Shown here: piece after piece, positions 17,790 through 26,731 of the stretch | Position numbering within the stretch: the stretch's first letter is position 1 | How the letters are laid out: each line of letters opens with the position of its first letter | Assembly (NCBI GenBank): GCA_965221035.1 | Contig: OZ244860.1 | Span: forward strand, 3,596,001-3,660,000 | Source: UBA6522 sp965221035 | GTDB lineage: Bacteria > Pseudomonadota > Gammaproteobacteria > Steroidobacterales > Rariloculaceae | DNA: 64,000 nt | Direction of reading: 5' to 3' | Position numbers and translations under genes: made by a program | Notes under the pieces: model-generated | What the model was told of the DNA's origin: nothing | The model's database searches: none | What the model saw: the letters and a program-made list of their open reading frames with translations, nothing else

Positions 17790-19286
17790 ATGATTCAGAT
17801 GTCCAGTAGCGCAAACACACTAGTCTTGATCGGCGCACTCCTGGTGACTGCGTCGTGTTCAGAAGCGTCGCGCGACTCAGTTAACTCATCCGCGGGTCCG
17901 CAGTCCCAACCGGCATCAAACGCGAGTTCCGAAAAACCGAATATACTCTTCATTCTCACGGACGATTTGGGATTCAACCAGGTCGGTGCCTACGGGCAAA
18001 GCCAGATCAATACACCAACACTCGATGCGCTGGCTGCCGAGGGTATTCAGTTTACTCAAGCTTATGCTGGCAGCACAGTATGTTCGCCGTCACGTGTCTC
18101 GCTATTTACGGGTCGCGATGGTCGTGAGTTGCATGACAACTCCAACATGATCAAGCTGCGCGCACACGACGTAACGTTCGCGCATGTTCTGAAAGAAGCA
18201 GGCTACGACACGGGCCTGTTCGGCAAGTACTCTATTGGGCAAAACAATGACCTTGCAGAGACAGGCCCGTTGAAGATGGGGTTCGATACCTGGTACGGCA
18301 TGGATCACATCCTCGAAGGTCATCGTCAATATCCCACGTTTCTTTGGGAGGATGACAAAAAAATCACCGTGACCGCGAACCTTGACGGAAAGAAAGGTGC
18401 TTACGCTCAGAAGAAATTCACCGAGGAGACGATTGACTTCATACGGCAGGACCGTGACGCGCCGTTCTTTGCCTTTCTCGCTTATACGTCTCCCCATGCC
18501 GAACTCGCTGCACCCAAAGAATTCGTCGACGAATACTCGGGGAAATTTGAGGAAACACCCTATACAGGTATGGCGACAGGAGAGCCGGCAGACATGTACG
18601 CGACCTATTATCCTGAACCTGTCGAAGAGCCGAATACCACGATGGCGGCGATGATCACGGCTATGGATACCTATATTGGTGAAATTCTGGACGTGCTTGA
18701 GGAAGAAGGTCTCGCCGACAATACGATCATCTTCTTTTCGTCTGATAACGGCCCTCATGATGAAGGCGGCGCTGATCCCGATTTTTTCGAAGCCTCGAAA
18801 CCCTACAAGGGAATGAAGCGGGAACTATATGATGGCGGCATACACGTACCGATGATTGTTCGCTGGCGCGCAGGCATCAAAAGACCGCGTATTGATGAGA
18901 CGCCATGGGCATTTGCGGATGTGCTGCCGACATTTGCAGATCTGGCGGATGTTTCACTCTCCAGTATTGCCGGTGTGAACACCAACGGTGTGTCCATTGC
19001 CCAGATCCTGAACGATTCTCCCCAGCCGATTCCCGATCGGCTCATGTACTGGGAATTCGGCAAACAGGCAGGTGACCCAAATTCGGGAGTCATCGGACAG
19101 GTCATGCAAGCGGCGCGCAGGGGTGACTGGAAGGCTGTGCGTTATGACCTGGACAAACCTGTCGAGCTCTACAACATCACTGACGACCCCGGAGAAACAA
19201 ACGATCTGGCGGCCACGAATCCTGAAATGATCGAGTCATTTTTCCGCCTCTTCGAGGAAAATATAGCTGATGACACCAATGATTAA
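17790..19286 (+). CDS. S1-family sulfatase, probable lipoprotein
   Basis: 498 residues from the ATG at 17790, with AGGAG 5 nt upstream; the GTG at 17784 overlaps that site. The leader LVLIGALLVTASC looks like a lipobox (Cys21), so the enzyme is probably anchored in the periplasm or outer membrane. The metal-site motif PNILFILTDDLG is followed by the formylglycine signature CSPSR at Cys98, then the FFSSDNGPHDEGG metal loop. It hydrolyses sulfate esters, plausibly rhamnose-3-sulfate. It overlaps the next gene by 17 nt. A degraded paralogue lies at 14183-14369. Confidence 0.94.
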   Translation: MIQMSSSANTLVLIGALLVTASCSEASRDSVNSSAGPQSQPASNASSEKPNILFILTDDLGFNQVGAYGQSQINTPTLDALAAEGIQFTQAYAGSTVCSPSRVSLFTGRDGRELHDNSNMIKLRAHDVTFAHVLKEAGYDTGLFGKYSIGQNNDLAETGPLKMGFDTWYGMDHILEGHRQYPTFLWEDDKKITVTANLDGKKGAYAQKKFTEETIDFIRQDRDAPFFAFLAYTSPHAELAAPKEFVDEYSGKFEETPYTGMATGEPADMYATYYPEPVEEPNTTMAAMITAMDTYIGEILDVLEEEGLADNTIIFFSSDNGPHDEGGADPDFFEASKPYKGMKRELYDGGIHVPMIVRWRAGIKRPRIDETPWAFADVLPTFADLADVSLSSIAGVNTNGVSIAQILNDSPQPIPDRLMYWEFGKQAGDPNSGVIGQVMQAARRGDWKAVRYDLDKPVELYNITDDPGETNDLAATNPEMIESFFRLFEENIADDTND

Positions 19287-20595
19287 ACCATTCTTTGCAA
19301 TGCTCGTCCTGTTGCTCGCCGCTTCGGCCGGTAACGCTGCCGAAGAAGGCAAAGTCGAAGCGATCGACCAGGTTTGGTCAGCACATCGAGTACTCTTCGA
19401 TTTCGTCGGCCACGGAAGTCACCAGGTTGTTGCCTACTACGATGCTTCACGACAGATGAGCGTTGCCTACCGGGCGTCACCGGCCACGACCTGGCGCTAT
19501 CACAAATTGCCGTCGTACCTCGGTTGGGACAGCCACAATGCTGTCGTTGTTGGAATTGATGAGGCCGGCTACTTTCATGTCGCCGGAAACATGCACACCG
19601 ATCCACTGGTCTATTTTCGATCGAGCGAACCGTTCGACGTTCGGACATTGAAGCAGGAAGCGGTGATGGCCGGCGGACAGGAGGAGAGGCAGGTGACCTA
19701 CCCGCAATTCTTCAACGGCCCCGACGGACGTCTGTACTTCAAACATCGGTATGGAACTAGCGGAAATGGCGTCGAGATTTACAAAGTATTCGATACGAAA
19801 ACACTGAAATGGCGGCAATTGCACCAGTCGGCTTTTGTCGACGGCGAAGGTGAGAGAAACGGCTATTTCGTCGGACCGACACTCGAGCGAGATGGCATGT
19901 TTCATCTTGCGTGGGTTTGGCGAGAAACTCCATCGGCGAACACAAATCACGACCTGAGTTACGCGAGAAGCAAAGACTTGGTGAATTGGGAGTCTTCTGA
20001 CGGATCTCCACTGCCGCTTCCTATTCGCCTGAGAACGGCGGAAGTCGTTGATGACGTGCAGGAAGGAGGTGGCCTTCTCAATGGACATACACCGCTAGCG
20101 TTGGATGCAAACGGTCGCCCCATGGTCGTCTACCAGAAGTACGGGTCGAACGGAAACTCACAGGTCTTTCTGAGCCGCAGGGAATCATCCGGCTGGAAAT
20201 CCAGACAGGTCTCGGATATTGATGATTACCGCGCGGACCTTGATCGCTACGGTGCGTTGGCACTTGACCTCGATACCAATATCGCGCCGTTCGTCGACGT
20301 AGACAATAACATCATCGTACGTGCGCGGCTCCGCGGTGAGAACCTGGAATTCGTTGTTGATCATGAAACGTTGGCCGTGATGGAGAAACGCAGCTTTCAA
20401 CAGTATCCGAAGTCCGTGATTGCCGACGATGTCGAAAACAATATGCCATTGCTCATCCGTCCCTTGATGATTCTCGGCGAGGCGTCAAGCGAATGGTTTA
20501 TCGCGTGGGAGGCGCAACGCAGGAATCGTGATCGTGCGCGGGAGACGATCTCGGCGCCGACCACGTTGCGACTGCATTACGTTCCGGTTGAATAG
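19270..20595 (+). CDS. BNR_4 beta-propeller protein, candidate polysaccharide (ulvan) lyase
   Basis: 441 residues with a signal peptide (cleavage near GNAAEE). It is a BNR_4-type seven-bladed propeller. Two histidines 20 residues apart (His89 in GWDSHN, His109 in GNMHTD), a KHRYG segment (158-162) and NHDLSYA match the active-site pattern described for PL24/PL25 ulvan lyases, where His, Tyr and Arg catalyse beta-elimination next to a uronate. This is family knowledge recalled, not a computed match. The start overlaps the sulfatase end by 17 nt, implying coupled translation. A simple sugar-binding or sialidase-like role is less likely in this setting. Confidence 0.75.
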   Translation: MTPMIKPFFAMLVLLLAASAGNAAEEGKVEAIDQVWSAHRVLFDFVGHGSHQVVAYYDASRQMSVAYRASPATTWRYHKLPSYLGWDSHNAVVVGIDEAGYFHVAGNMHTDPLVYFRSSEPFDVRTLKQEAVMAGGQEERQVTYPQFFNGPDGRLYFKHRYGTSGNGVEIYKVFDTKTLKWRQLHQSAFVDGEGERNGYFVGPTLERDGMFHLAWVWRETPSANTNHDLSYARSKDLVNWESSDGSPLPLPIRLRTAEVVDDVQEGGGLLNGHTPLALDANGRPMVVYQKYGSNGNSQVFLSRRESSGWKSRQVSDIDDYRADLDRYGALALDLDTNIAPFVDVDNNIIVRARLRGENLEFVVDHETLAVMEKRSFQQYPKSVIADDVENNMPLLIRPLMILGEASSEWFIAWEAQRRNRDRARETISAPTTLRLHYVPVE

Positions 20596-20608
20596 GTAGG
20601 GGCAGGGA

Positions 20609-22252
20609 TTGAACGGTCGAATCAAATTTCTGGTGTGCTCGCTGCTGGTCGTATCTTGCGGAGGCGGCGGGGGCGGAGGCGGAAACCCGGCGCCACCGGC
20701 GCCACCCGCCCCTGTTGCAGATGCGGATTCGGATGGGGTTGCTGATTCCCAGGATGATTGTGCATCGACCCCTGCAGGAGAAGCCGTGGATGCACAAGGC
20801 TGCTCTGCTTCTCAACTCGATACGGATGGAGATGCTGTCGCGAACAGTGCCGATGCCTGTGTCCAAACACCGGCAGGTGAAGCCGTCGATGCTGTAGGTT
20901 GTTCCGAGTCACAACTCGATCCAACGCAGTGTCATGGATCGCCGTCTGGCGGCACGACTCCACCGATGGGACCATCGGTTTCAGAACCGATCATTACGAA
21001 ACTGGAACGGGAAGGGCAGTACTTCAATACCAGCGTCAGGGAGTTCGGTCCCACGGCGACCGGGCCGGACCACGCGCAGGACGCGGTGATGGTTTTCGAC
21101 GACAAGGTCTACGTCGCTTACTACGGCCCTGGTGGCGTGTTGAAGATCGCGCGAAAACCACTTGTCGGTTGTGTGTGGACGACGGTTACCTTTCCGTACA
21201 CGCAGACTGACCCTGATGCGCACCGATCGGCGAACATCGCGGTTTCGCCAAACGACAGACGTATTCACATCGTCTGGGGGCTTCACGCGGGAGTCGACGA
21301 GAAACTCAACTACATCGTCAGCAACATTGAAAATGCCACTGATGTTTCCGATGCAGAATTCAACGCCGATCTGTTTGCTGCACGGAGGGAAGAGCTCAGC
21401 GCAGGGGACGACCTGGGCCGAATAACCTATCCTCGCTTTATCGTTGGCAACAACAATAACTTGTTACTCTTCTGGCGCCGTGGTGGATCGGGTAATGGTG
21501 ATCACTACGTCTCCGAATATCGCAACGGCGCCTGGAGCGGGCAGCGTGGTGTGATCCGGGGCACTAGTGGTGAAGACTATCAGGGGTCAACCAGCCGAAA
21601 TGCCTACCTGAACATGCTTACCTACCAGGATGGCCAGCTCCACATGACATGGACATGGCGTGAAAGTAGCGGTGGAGCACAGTCAAACCATGACCTTATG
21701 CACGCATACAGCACGGACAACGCTCAAGGCTGGATGAACAGCTATGGAACCATAGTTGGCACCAGCGGCGCTGGTTCGTTCAAGATCAACCTGAATAGCA
21801 ACGTGATTTTTCAGGAGATCCGTAATGGCACAGTAGCCAACCAATGCGGCCAAACGATGACCAGCGACGGGCGTGTACATGTCATTCATCGCTATGATGA
21901 CGCCTACCAGTATCTTCGCTGGGGACCGAGTGCAGGCGAAAATACCTGGACGCCTGCACTTGATACCGGTGCGAGTGGCGGTCGGCCAAAAATATATTCC
22001 GGCCCGAACGACTCTCTCTTTGTCACAGGCACGAACGGCGGTAGAATCAGGATCCACGCGGCTGCAAAAGGGAGTGGCGACTGGGGTAGTTGGAACCAGG
22101 TATACGAGACGTCAGGCTCCGAGCGGTATATTACTTCAGCAGGATATGTTGCCGGCAGTACACTGGTGATTCTTGCTCAGCGGGAGGCCGACGACACAGC
22201 GTCCGCCGAACAGACTGAAATCGAAGTTTTGACGTTTACAATGAGTGATTGA
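20609..22252 (+). CDS. TSP3-BNR_4 lipoprotein, candidate surface ulvan lyase
   Basis: 547 residues from a TTG start 13 nt after the preceding gene. A lipobox (LLVVSC, Cys17) is followed by a run of eight glycines and a proline linker. Residues about 37-107 hold two thrombospondin-type-3-like calcium repeats (DADSDGVADSQDDC and DTDGDAVANSADAC), each closed by TPAGEAVDAxGC. The BNR_4 propeller follows, with His204 and His225 21 residues apart, the spacing recalled for PL24 enzymes, and an FWRRGGSGNG segment. The design is a lyase held off the outer membrane on a calcium-stiffened stalk. The downstream DUF5060 gene overlaps by 4 nt. Confidence 0.72.
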   Translation: MNGRIKFLVCSLLVVSCGGGGGGGGNPAPPAPPAPVADADSDGVADSQDDCASTPAGEAVDAQGCSASQLDTDGDAVANSADACVQTPAGEAVDAVGCSESQLDPTQCHGSPSGGTTPPMGPSVSEPIITKLEREGQYFNTSVREFGPTATGPDHAQDAVMVFDDKVYVAYYGPGGVLKIARKPLVGCVWTTVTFPYTQTDPDAHRSANIAVSPNDRRIHIVWGLHAGVDEKLNYIVSNIENATDVSDAEFNADLFAARREELSAGDDLGRITYPRFIVGNNNNLLLFWRRGGSGNGDHYVSEYRNGAWSGQRGVIRGTSGEDYQGSTSRNAYLNMLTYQDGQLHMTWTWRESSGGAQSNHDLMHAYSTDNAQGWMNSYGTIVGTSGAGSFKINLNSNVIFQEIRNGTVANQCGQTMTSDGRVHVIHRYDDAYQYLRWGPSAGENTWTPALDTGASGGRPKIYSGPNDSLFVTGTNGGRIRIHAAAKGSGDWGSWNQVYETSGSERYITSAGYVAGSTLVILAQREADDTASAEQTEIEVLTFTMSD

Positions 22253-24108
22253 GCGAGTTGAATCTGTCGCTACGTTATTGCTTGGCTGTCGTCATCTTCA
22301 CGACGACTATCGGATGCCAATCGGGCAACGCTGAAAACGAGGTCTATTACCAGTTCGAACCATTGACGCTTGCCTTTACGGGACCGCAGGTTGCCGAACT
22401 TGATGAGATAAATCCGTTCCTGGACTACCGGTTGGATGTCACATTCACCAAAGGAGACAGGACTTTTGCCGTACCCGGTTATTTCGCTGCGGATGGTAAT
22501 GCAGCCGAAACAAGAGCCGATAAAGGGAATCAATGGCACGTCAAGTTTGTCGCGGACGAACCTGGAGAATGGCACTACAGCGTATCCTTCAGGCATGGAC
22601 AGAATATTGCCGTTGAGCCTGATTCGGGTAGTTCTCGGCCGTTAACAGGCGTAGACGGTCGGGAACGTACCATCAGCGTACTGAACGCACGTCCGGGCCC
22701 CTATGCTCAGGGTCGTCTTGAGTACGTTAATGAACACTATCTCAGTCATTCAGGTAGCGGTAAGTACTTCATCAAGGTCGGCGTCGACTCGCCCGAAAAT
22801 CTGCTTGCCTATGGTGACATTGATGGGACACCTAATGTTGCAGACCGGCGAAAAACATGGGATGCACACCGCGACGACTACAATGAGGATGCTGCGCCAT
22901 TCCTGTGGCAGGGTGAAAAAGGTAAATCACTGTTTGGCGCGATTAGTTACCTGCACGAAAAGGGACTGAATGCCTTCTCGTTTCTGACGTTTAACGTCGA
23001 CGGCGATGATCGCAATATATTTCCGCAGTTACTCAACGAAGATCAAACTCTGTATGAAGAATATGCGAGTAAGCCCCAGAACAAGCAGGCGTGGGAAACC
23101 TACTTCCACAAGACACGCTTTGACGTATCAAAGTTAGCGCAATGGGAGAGGGTTTTTGCCTACGGGAGCCAGAAAGGATTTTTTCTCCATTTCAAGACGC
23201 ACGAAGAAGAGACCGACCATCTTATGGATGGCGGTGCATTGGGAATCGAGCAGAAACTCTACTATCGAGAGATTATTGCGCGATTCGGGCACCATCCCAG
23301 GCTGAACTGGAACCTCGGCGAAGAGAATGACGTGCCGCGAGACTTGCAGCGCGACATAGCCGCCTACATCCGTGCGACATCGCCGTACAAGAGGCAGCAC
23401 ATTGTCATGCATACTTATCCGCCGGAAGATCACTTTTACGCAGAGCTTGTGGGCGATCAATCGGCTCTCACTGGCGCATCAATTCAGGGGCGACGTCCTG
23501 ATTTTCGGGACGTCTACACTCGAATATTACATTGGTACCACGAGTCGGAGCGAGCCGGCAAGCCGTGGGCAATTGCAATAGACGAGGCCGGAAGCGGTGC
23601 CTGGGGGTTGGTGACCGATGCAGAAAACCCTACTCACGACGAAGCGCGCGTACGAGTCATTTGGGGCTCATTGCTCGCCGGTGGGTTCGGCGTGGAGTGG
23701 TACTTCGGATACAACAGCCCGAACAACGACCTGGAAGCCGAGGATTATCGTTCTCGGGACCTGTTCTGGGAACAGAATGCAATCGCTCGCCGATTTTTTG
23801 AGGAACACGTCCCCTTTCAAAAGATGCGGCCTTTGCCACAATCGATGCCGCTTGATTTCCTGTACGTGTTTGGAGTGCCGGATGAACATTACCTGGTAAT
23901 GGTCGAGAATCCTGCCCGATTCAACGAGCTCAAACTGGATACCGTGGGAAAAAGATACAAACTACGGTGGTTCAATACGCGGAAAGGAGGTGACCTGGTT
24001 TTCGGTAACGTCAGTGAGGTCGTGGCAGAAGATGCTCCTGTATCACTTGGCTTACCGCCGGAAGAAATCGGAAGCGATTGGCTAGCCATTCTCGAGATAA
24101 CCGACTAG
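22249..24108 (+). CDS. DUF5060-type putative glycoside hydrolase, lipoprotein
   Basis: 619 residues. The TTG at 22249 overlaps the previous stop; a second TTG at 22258 is possible. The leader ends in TTIGC, a lipobox. The N-terminal beta-sandwich (about 35-145), with FTGPQ, NPFLDYRL and GEWHYSVSF, is of the DUF5060 kind. A TIM-barrel-like part follows (GKYFIKVGVDSPENLL, FLTFNVDGDD, WNLGEENDVP, AIDEAGSGAWG, GVEWYFGYN). Glu in LGEEND and in IDEAG are candidate catalytic acids of a retaining hydrolase. The exact glycosidic activity of this family is not known to me. It sits among the lyases and a sulfatase, so a role in ulvan side-chain or backbone cleavage is inferred. Confidence 0.72.
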   Translation: MSELNLSLRYCLAVVIFTTTIGCQSGNAENEVYYQFEPLTLAFTGPQVAELDEINPFLDYRLDVTFTKGDRTFAVPGYFAADGNAAETRADKGNQWHVKFVADEPGEWHYSVSFRHGQNIAVEPDSGSSRPLTGVDGRERTISVLNARPGPYAQGRLEYVNEHYLSHSGSGKYFIKVGVDSPENLLAYGDIDGTPNVADRRKTWDAHRDDYNEDAAPFLWQGEKGKSLFGAISYLHEKGLNAFSFLTFNVDGDDRNIFPQLLNEDQTLYEEYASKPQNKQAWETYFHKTRFDVSKLAQWERVFAYGSQKGFFLHFKTHEEETDHLMDGGALGIEQKLYYREIIARFGHHPRLNWNLGEENDVPRDLQRDIAAYIRATSPYKRQHIVMHTYPPEDHFYAELVGDQSALTGASIQGRRPDFRDVYTRILHWYHESERAGKPWAIAIDEAGSGAWGLVTDAENPTHDEARVRVIWGSLLAGGFGVEWYFGYNSPNNDLEAEDYRSRDLFWEQNAIARRFFEEHVPFQKMRPLPQSMPLDFLYVFGVPDEHYLVMVENPARFNELKLDTVGKRYKLRWFNTRKGGDLVFGNVSEVVAEDAPVSLGLPPEEIGSDWLAILEITD

Positions 24109-24186
24109 ACGTCGCGGTTGGTTCATGGGCGATCAGGGCGACAGAATAAACACAGGTTACTAGCATTCAATACGAGAGATAGTCAC

Positions 24187-25656
24187 ATGTTTCATGCTCA
24201 AAAAAAAGTTATTTCAACATTCTTGTTTTCGTTCTGTTTGTCAAGCGCGTTCGCAGACAATGATACGGAACACCAAATGCAAACTGCGGACTACTTTTCA
24301 GAGAACGGTTACGGCGAAGGCGTTGCCGTCGTGCAGCACCCGGCAGGCGAGCATCGGGACGGTGTCACCTATGTTGCTTATCAAGGCATAAAGGAAGACC
24401 CCTACGTCGCAGCCTACGATCACAACGAGAAGAAATGGTACGGGCCCTTTCGAGCAGGTGAGAGCATTCTGGGCAAGGACCCATCGAAGAAAATAGACAG
24501 TCACGGCAAGCCGACTCTCCTGATTGACGACGCAGGGCACATTCATATCTTCTATGGAGGCCATGGGGGCGATTATGCGCTGCACGGAGAAAACGAACTA
24601 GGCGATTATGGTTCTGGCGAAAACAAACACGCAGTATCAGCAAAACCACTTGACACTTCGAGTTGGGTAGACCTCGACAATATCGCGCCCTTTGGCACCT
24701 ATAACCAGGCAATCAAGACGGACAATGGCGATATCTACCTGTTCTATCGTCATGGTGCGCATCGAAGCGATTGGGTTTATCAGAAATCCACAGACAATGG
24801 TCGCACGTTTGAAGCACCTGTTTCCTTTCTGAAGCACAAAAGGAGCGATGACTCGCCGCATGTAGACAGTTGGTATGCCTATGTGTCGAAGGGTTTAAAC
24901 GATGACATCGTAGTCGGTTTTGACTACCACTATTGCTGGAACGGTGATGCACCGAGAAACAACAGGGGTGGACACTCAACCGAGCGCAAGAATCTGTACT
25001 TTATGACGTTCAATACCGCTGACAACAGTTGGCGAAACGTTGACGGTGAGATGCTGGACATCCCCCTGATCAAGGAGCAAGCAGATGAGAAGGCCCTCGC
25101 AGTTGATACTGGTAATCTTTGGACATTCAATGGCTCAACAAAGATTGACTCGGACGGAAGACCGCACGTAGCAGCCTATATCGGTGAGGACATTGGATGG
25201 CAGATAGGCGGGCCAAAGCACGCACGGTACTTCAGATGGACGGGGAAAGAGTGGGCAGGAAGCCTTGACAACGGATTGCCTGTAGGCCGCGGAGATTTCC
25301 TGGTCGCTGGGAATCGAGTTCGCTTTCTCCTTAGCGGCGTCGACGCTCAGGAAGACGAAACCATAGTACGCTGGTGGGAAAGCATTGATGGCGGAATGAA
25401 CTTTGAAAAAGGCGAAGAGCTTCTGCGGTTCGGTAATTACATTGTTTCTGATGCCGAACGAAGCGACAGTGAACGGCCAAAATCTCTGAGTAACCTGGAT
25501 AGCCCGGGTTCAGCTGCAAGTGCTTTTATACTCAATGCCCATCCGGACGCCAGGATGATCATCGCGGAGAAACCAGACGGCACCGACATGCGCCGTATGT
25601 ATCTAGTTGGCGATAACGGCCCTTTCGTACGCAAAGTACCGATGCCCTCGAATTAA
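24187..25656 (+). CDS. BNR_4 propeller protein, PL25-like candidate ulvan lyase
   Basis: 489 residues from the ATG at 24187; the 23-residue upstream extension precedes the signal peptide and is rejected. The signal peptide ends near AFADN. His106 (DSHGKPTL) and His126 (GGHGG) are exactly 20 residues apart, followed by FYRHGAHRSDW (186-196) with Tyr and Arg. This is the pattern expected for PL25-type propeller lyases. It is strongly similar along its length to the leftward gene at 26721-28160 (shared VAVVQHPAGE, EDPYVAAY, GKDP, HGKPTL, GTYNQA). It is the last gene of the rightward lyase operon, 78 nt after the DUF5060 gene. Confidence 0.75.
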   Translation: MFHAQKKVISTFLFSFCLSSAFADNDTEHQMQTADYFSENGYGEGVAVVQHPAGEHRDGVTYVAYQGIKEDPYVAAYDHNEKKWYGPFRAGESILGKDPSKKIDSHGKPTLLIDDAGHIHIFYGGHGGDYALHGENELGDYGSGENKHAVSAKPLDTSSWVDLDNIAPFGTYNQAIKTDNGDIYLFYRHGAHRSDWVYQKSTDNGRTFEAPVSFLKHKRSDDSPHVDSWYAYVSKGLNDDIVVGFDYHYCWNGDAPRNNRGGHSTERKNLYFMTFNTADNSWRNVDGEMLDIPLIKEQADEKALAVDTGNLWTFNGSTKIDSDGRPHVAAYIGEDIGWQIGGPKHARYFRWTGKEWAGSLDNGLPVGRGDFLVAGNRVRFLLSGVDAQEDETIVRWWESIDGGMNFEKGEELLRFGNYIVSDAERSDSERPKSLSNLDSPGSAASAFILNAHPDARMIIAEKPDGTDMRRMYLVGDNGPFVRKVPMPSN

Positions 25657-25834
25657 GCGCTTCTAGTCTATCCCGATTGATCAACATTCAGAGCGCTTTC
25701 TCCGACTGGCAATCGGCGTTGAAAACTGACCCTCTGCTGGGATTGAACCTCGACGACGGGAAGTACTGCTGATGGCCGCCACTTCGCTGGCCGAGCAGGT
25801 CGGCGTGGCGCCGGCGTATTCGGGCAAGAGCTAT

Positions 25835-26731
25835 CTATGTCATTGTCACGCCCGTGACCAACACCATGATGTCGTCGGCAACCTCTGACTCGCCGACATA
25901 TATTCCCCAGCGAAAGCCGATCTCCTCGGTGCGACGCCACTGTCCCGTACCGACCAGTTGACCATCTATGTACATCTCGTAGTCCAGGCCGTTATCGCGG
26001 ACCTTCATGTCGAACGGCTTCCCGAGTATGTCCTCGGCAAGCAGCTTTCTGTTCTCATTGTTTTCAATTCCAATTCCCTTGCGGGGGTAAAACCAGAGGT
26101 TGGCGTGTTCGTCGACGCGCAACATGACGGACCAGTGATCGACGTTGTTTCCTTTGGCCTGAAAGATCGAACAATGATGAAAGCCAATGCAACCTGCTGA
26201 CTTCAATACTGTGAACCTTGCGCCAAATTCGCGCCAAACGCCGGGCTCGGGCATCCAGCGATACGTCGGACTGAATGCTTCTACTCTAGCGGCGTTCGCT
26301 CGTGCATTGCGTACATTGTGTTCGCCCTTGAACAACCTGAATATCTGCGTGTTTCCGTCTACCTGATACCAGCGGGACCATTTGTGAAAGTCTTCCGGGA
26401 GAATCGTTGAGTGACCAACAGTGTGTAATCGCATCTGGCGCGCGGCGGATTCAATAGGCACATCGCCGAAGGGGCCGGATTCGACCAGGTCATTGTTGAT
26501 ATCAACCTTCGAGCCTTGCACGCCATGAGTCGTATTGGTCCCTAGTGGTTCCAACGCGCCGCTGGCAAGCACCTCGCCCCATGTTGGCTCCGCAATGTTC
26601 GGATCATAGATGCGGCTTGTCGGTGTCGATTCGTCTTGCAAGCTGCGGACACTTTCCTCTTGAATTGGCTGACGGCAGCCAGCGATCATGACCAGAACGG
26701 CAAGGCTCGGTATGCCTAGTTTAGTTTTCAT
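25835..26731 (-). CDS. Jelly-roll lipoprotein, candidate polysaccharide lyase
   Basis: 298 residues from the ATG at 26731, with GAGAGG 7 nt upstream; a longer frame to 26866 lies inside the previous gene. The lipobox is LVMIAGC. The mature part is a beta-sandwich with FRLFKGEHNVRNARA, WREFGARFTVL, a central FHHCSIFQAKGNN and YEMYIDGQLVGTGQW near the end, the general layout of concanavalin/jelly-roll lyases such as PL7, PL18 and PL28. PL28 contains ulvan lyases, so that is the leading guess. The start overlaps the upstream BNR_4 gene by 11 nt, indicating coupled translation. Confidence 0.65.
   Translation of the reverse strand: MKTKLGIPSLAVLVMIAGCRQPIQEESVRSLQDESTPTSRIYDPNIAEPTWGEVLASGALEPLGTNTTHGVQGSKVDINNDLVESGPFGDVPIESAARQMRLHTVGHSTILPEDFHKWSRWYQVDGNTQIFRLFKGEHNVRNARANAARVEAFSPTYRWMPEPGVWREFGARFTVLKSAGCIGFHHCSIFQAKGNNVDHWSVMLRVDEHANLWFYPRKGIGIENNENRKLLAEDILGKPFDMKVRDNGLDYEMYIDGQLVGTGQWRRTEEIGFRWGIYVGESEVADDIMVLVTGVTMT

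Noticed and set aside
25657..25834. AAGCGCT / AGCGCTT pair as a terminator between the convergent operons
   Set aside because: The arms are about 30 nt apart, the loop has no structure, and no T-run follows. No gene is seen in this gap.
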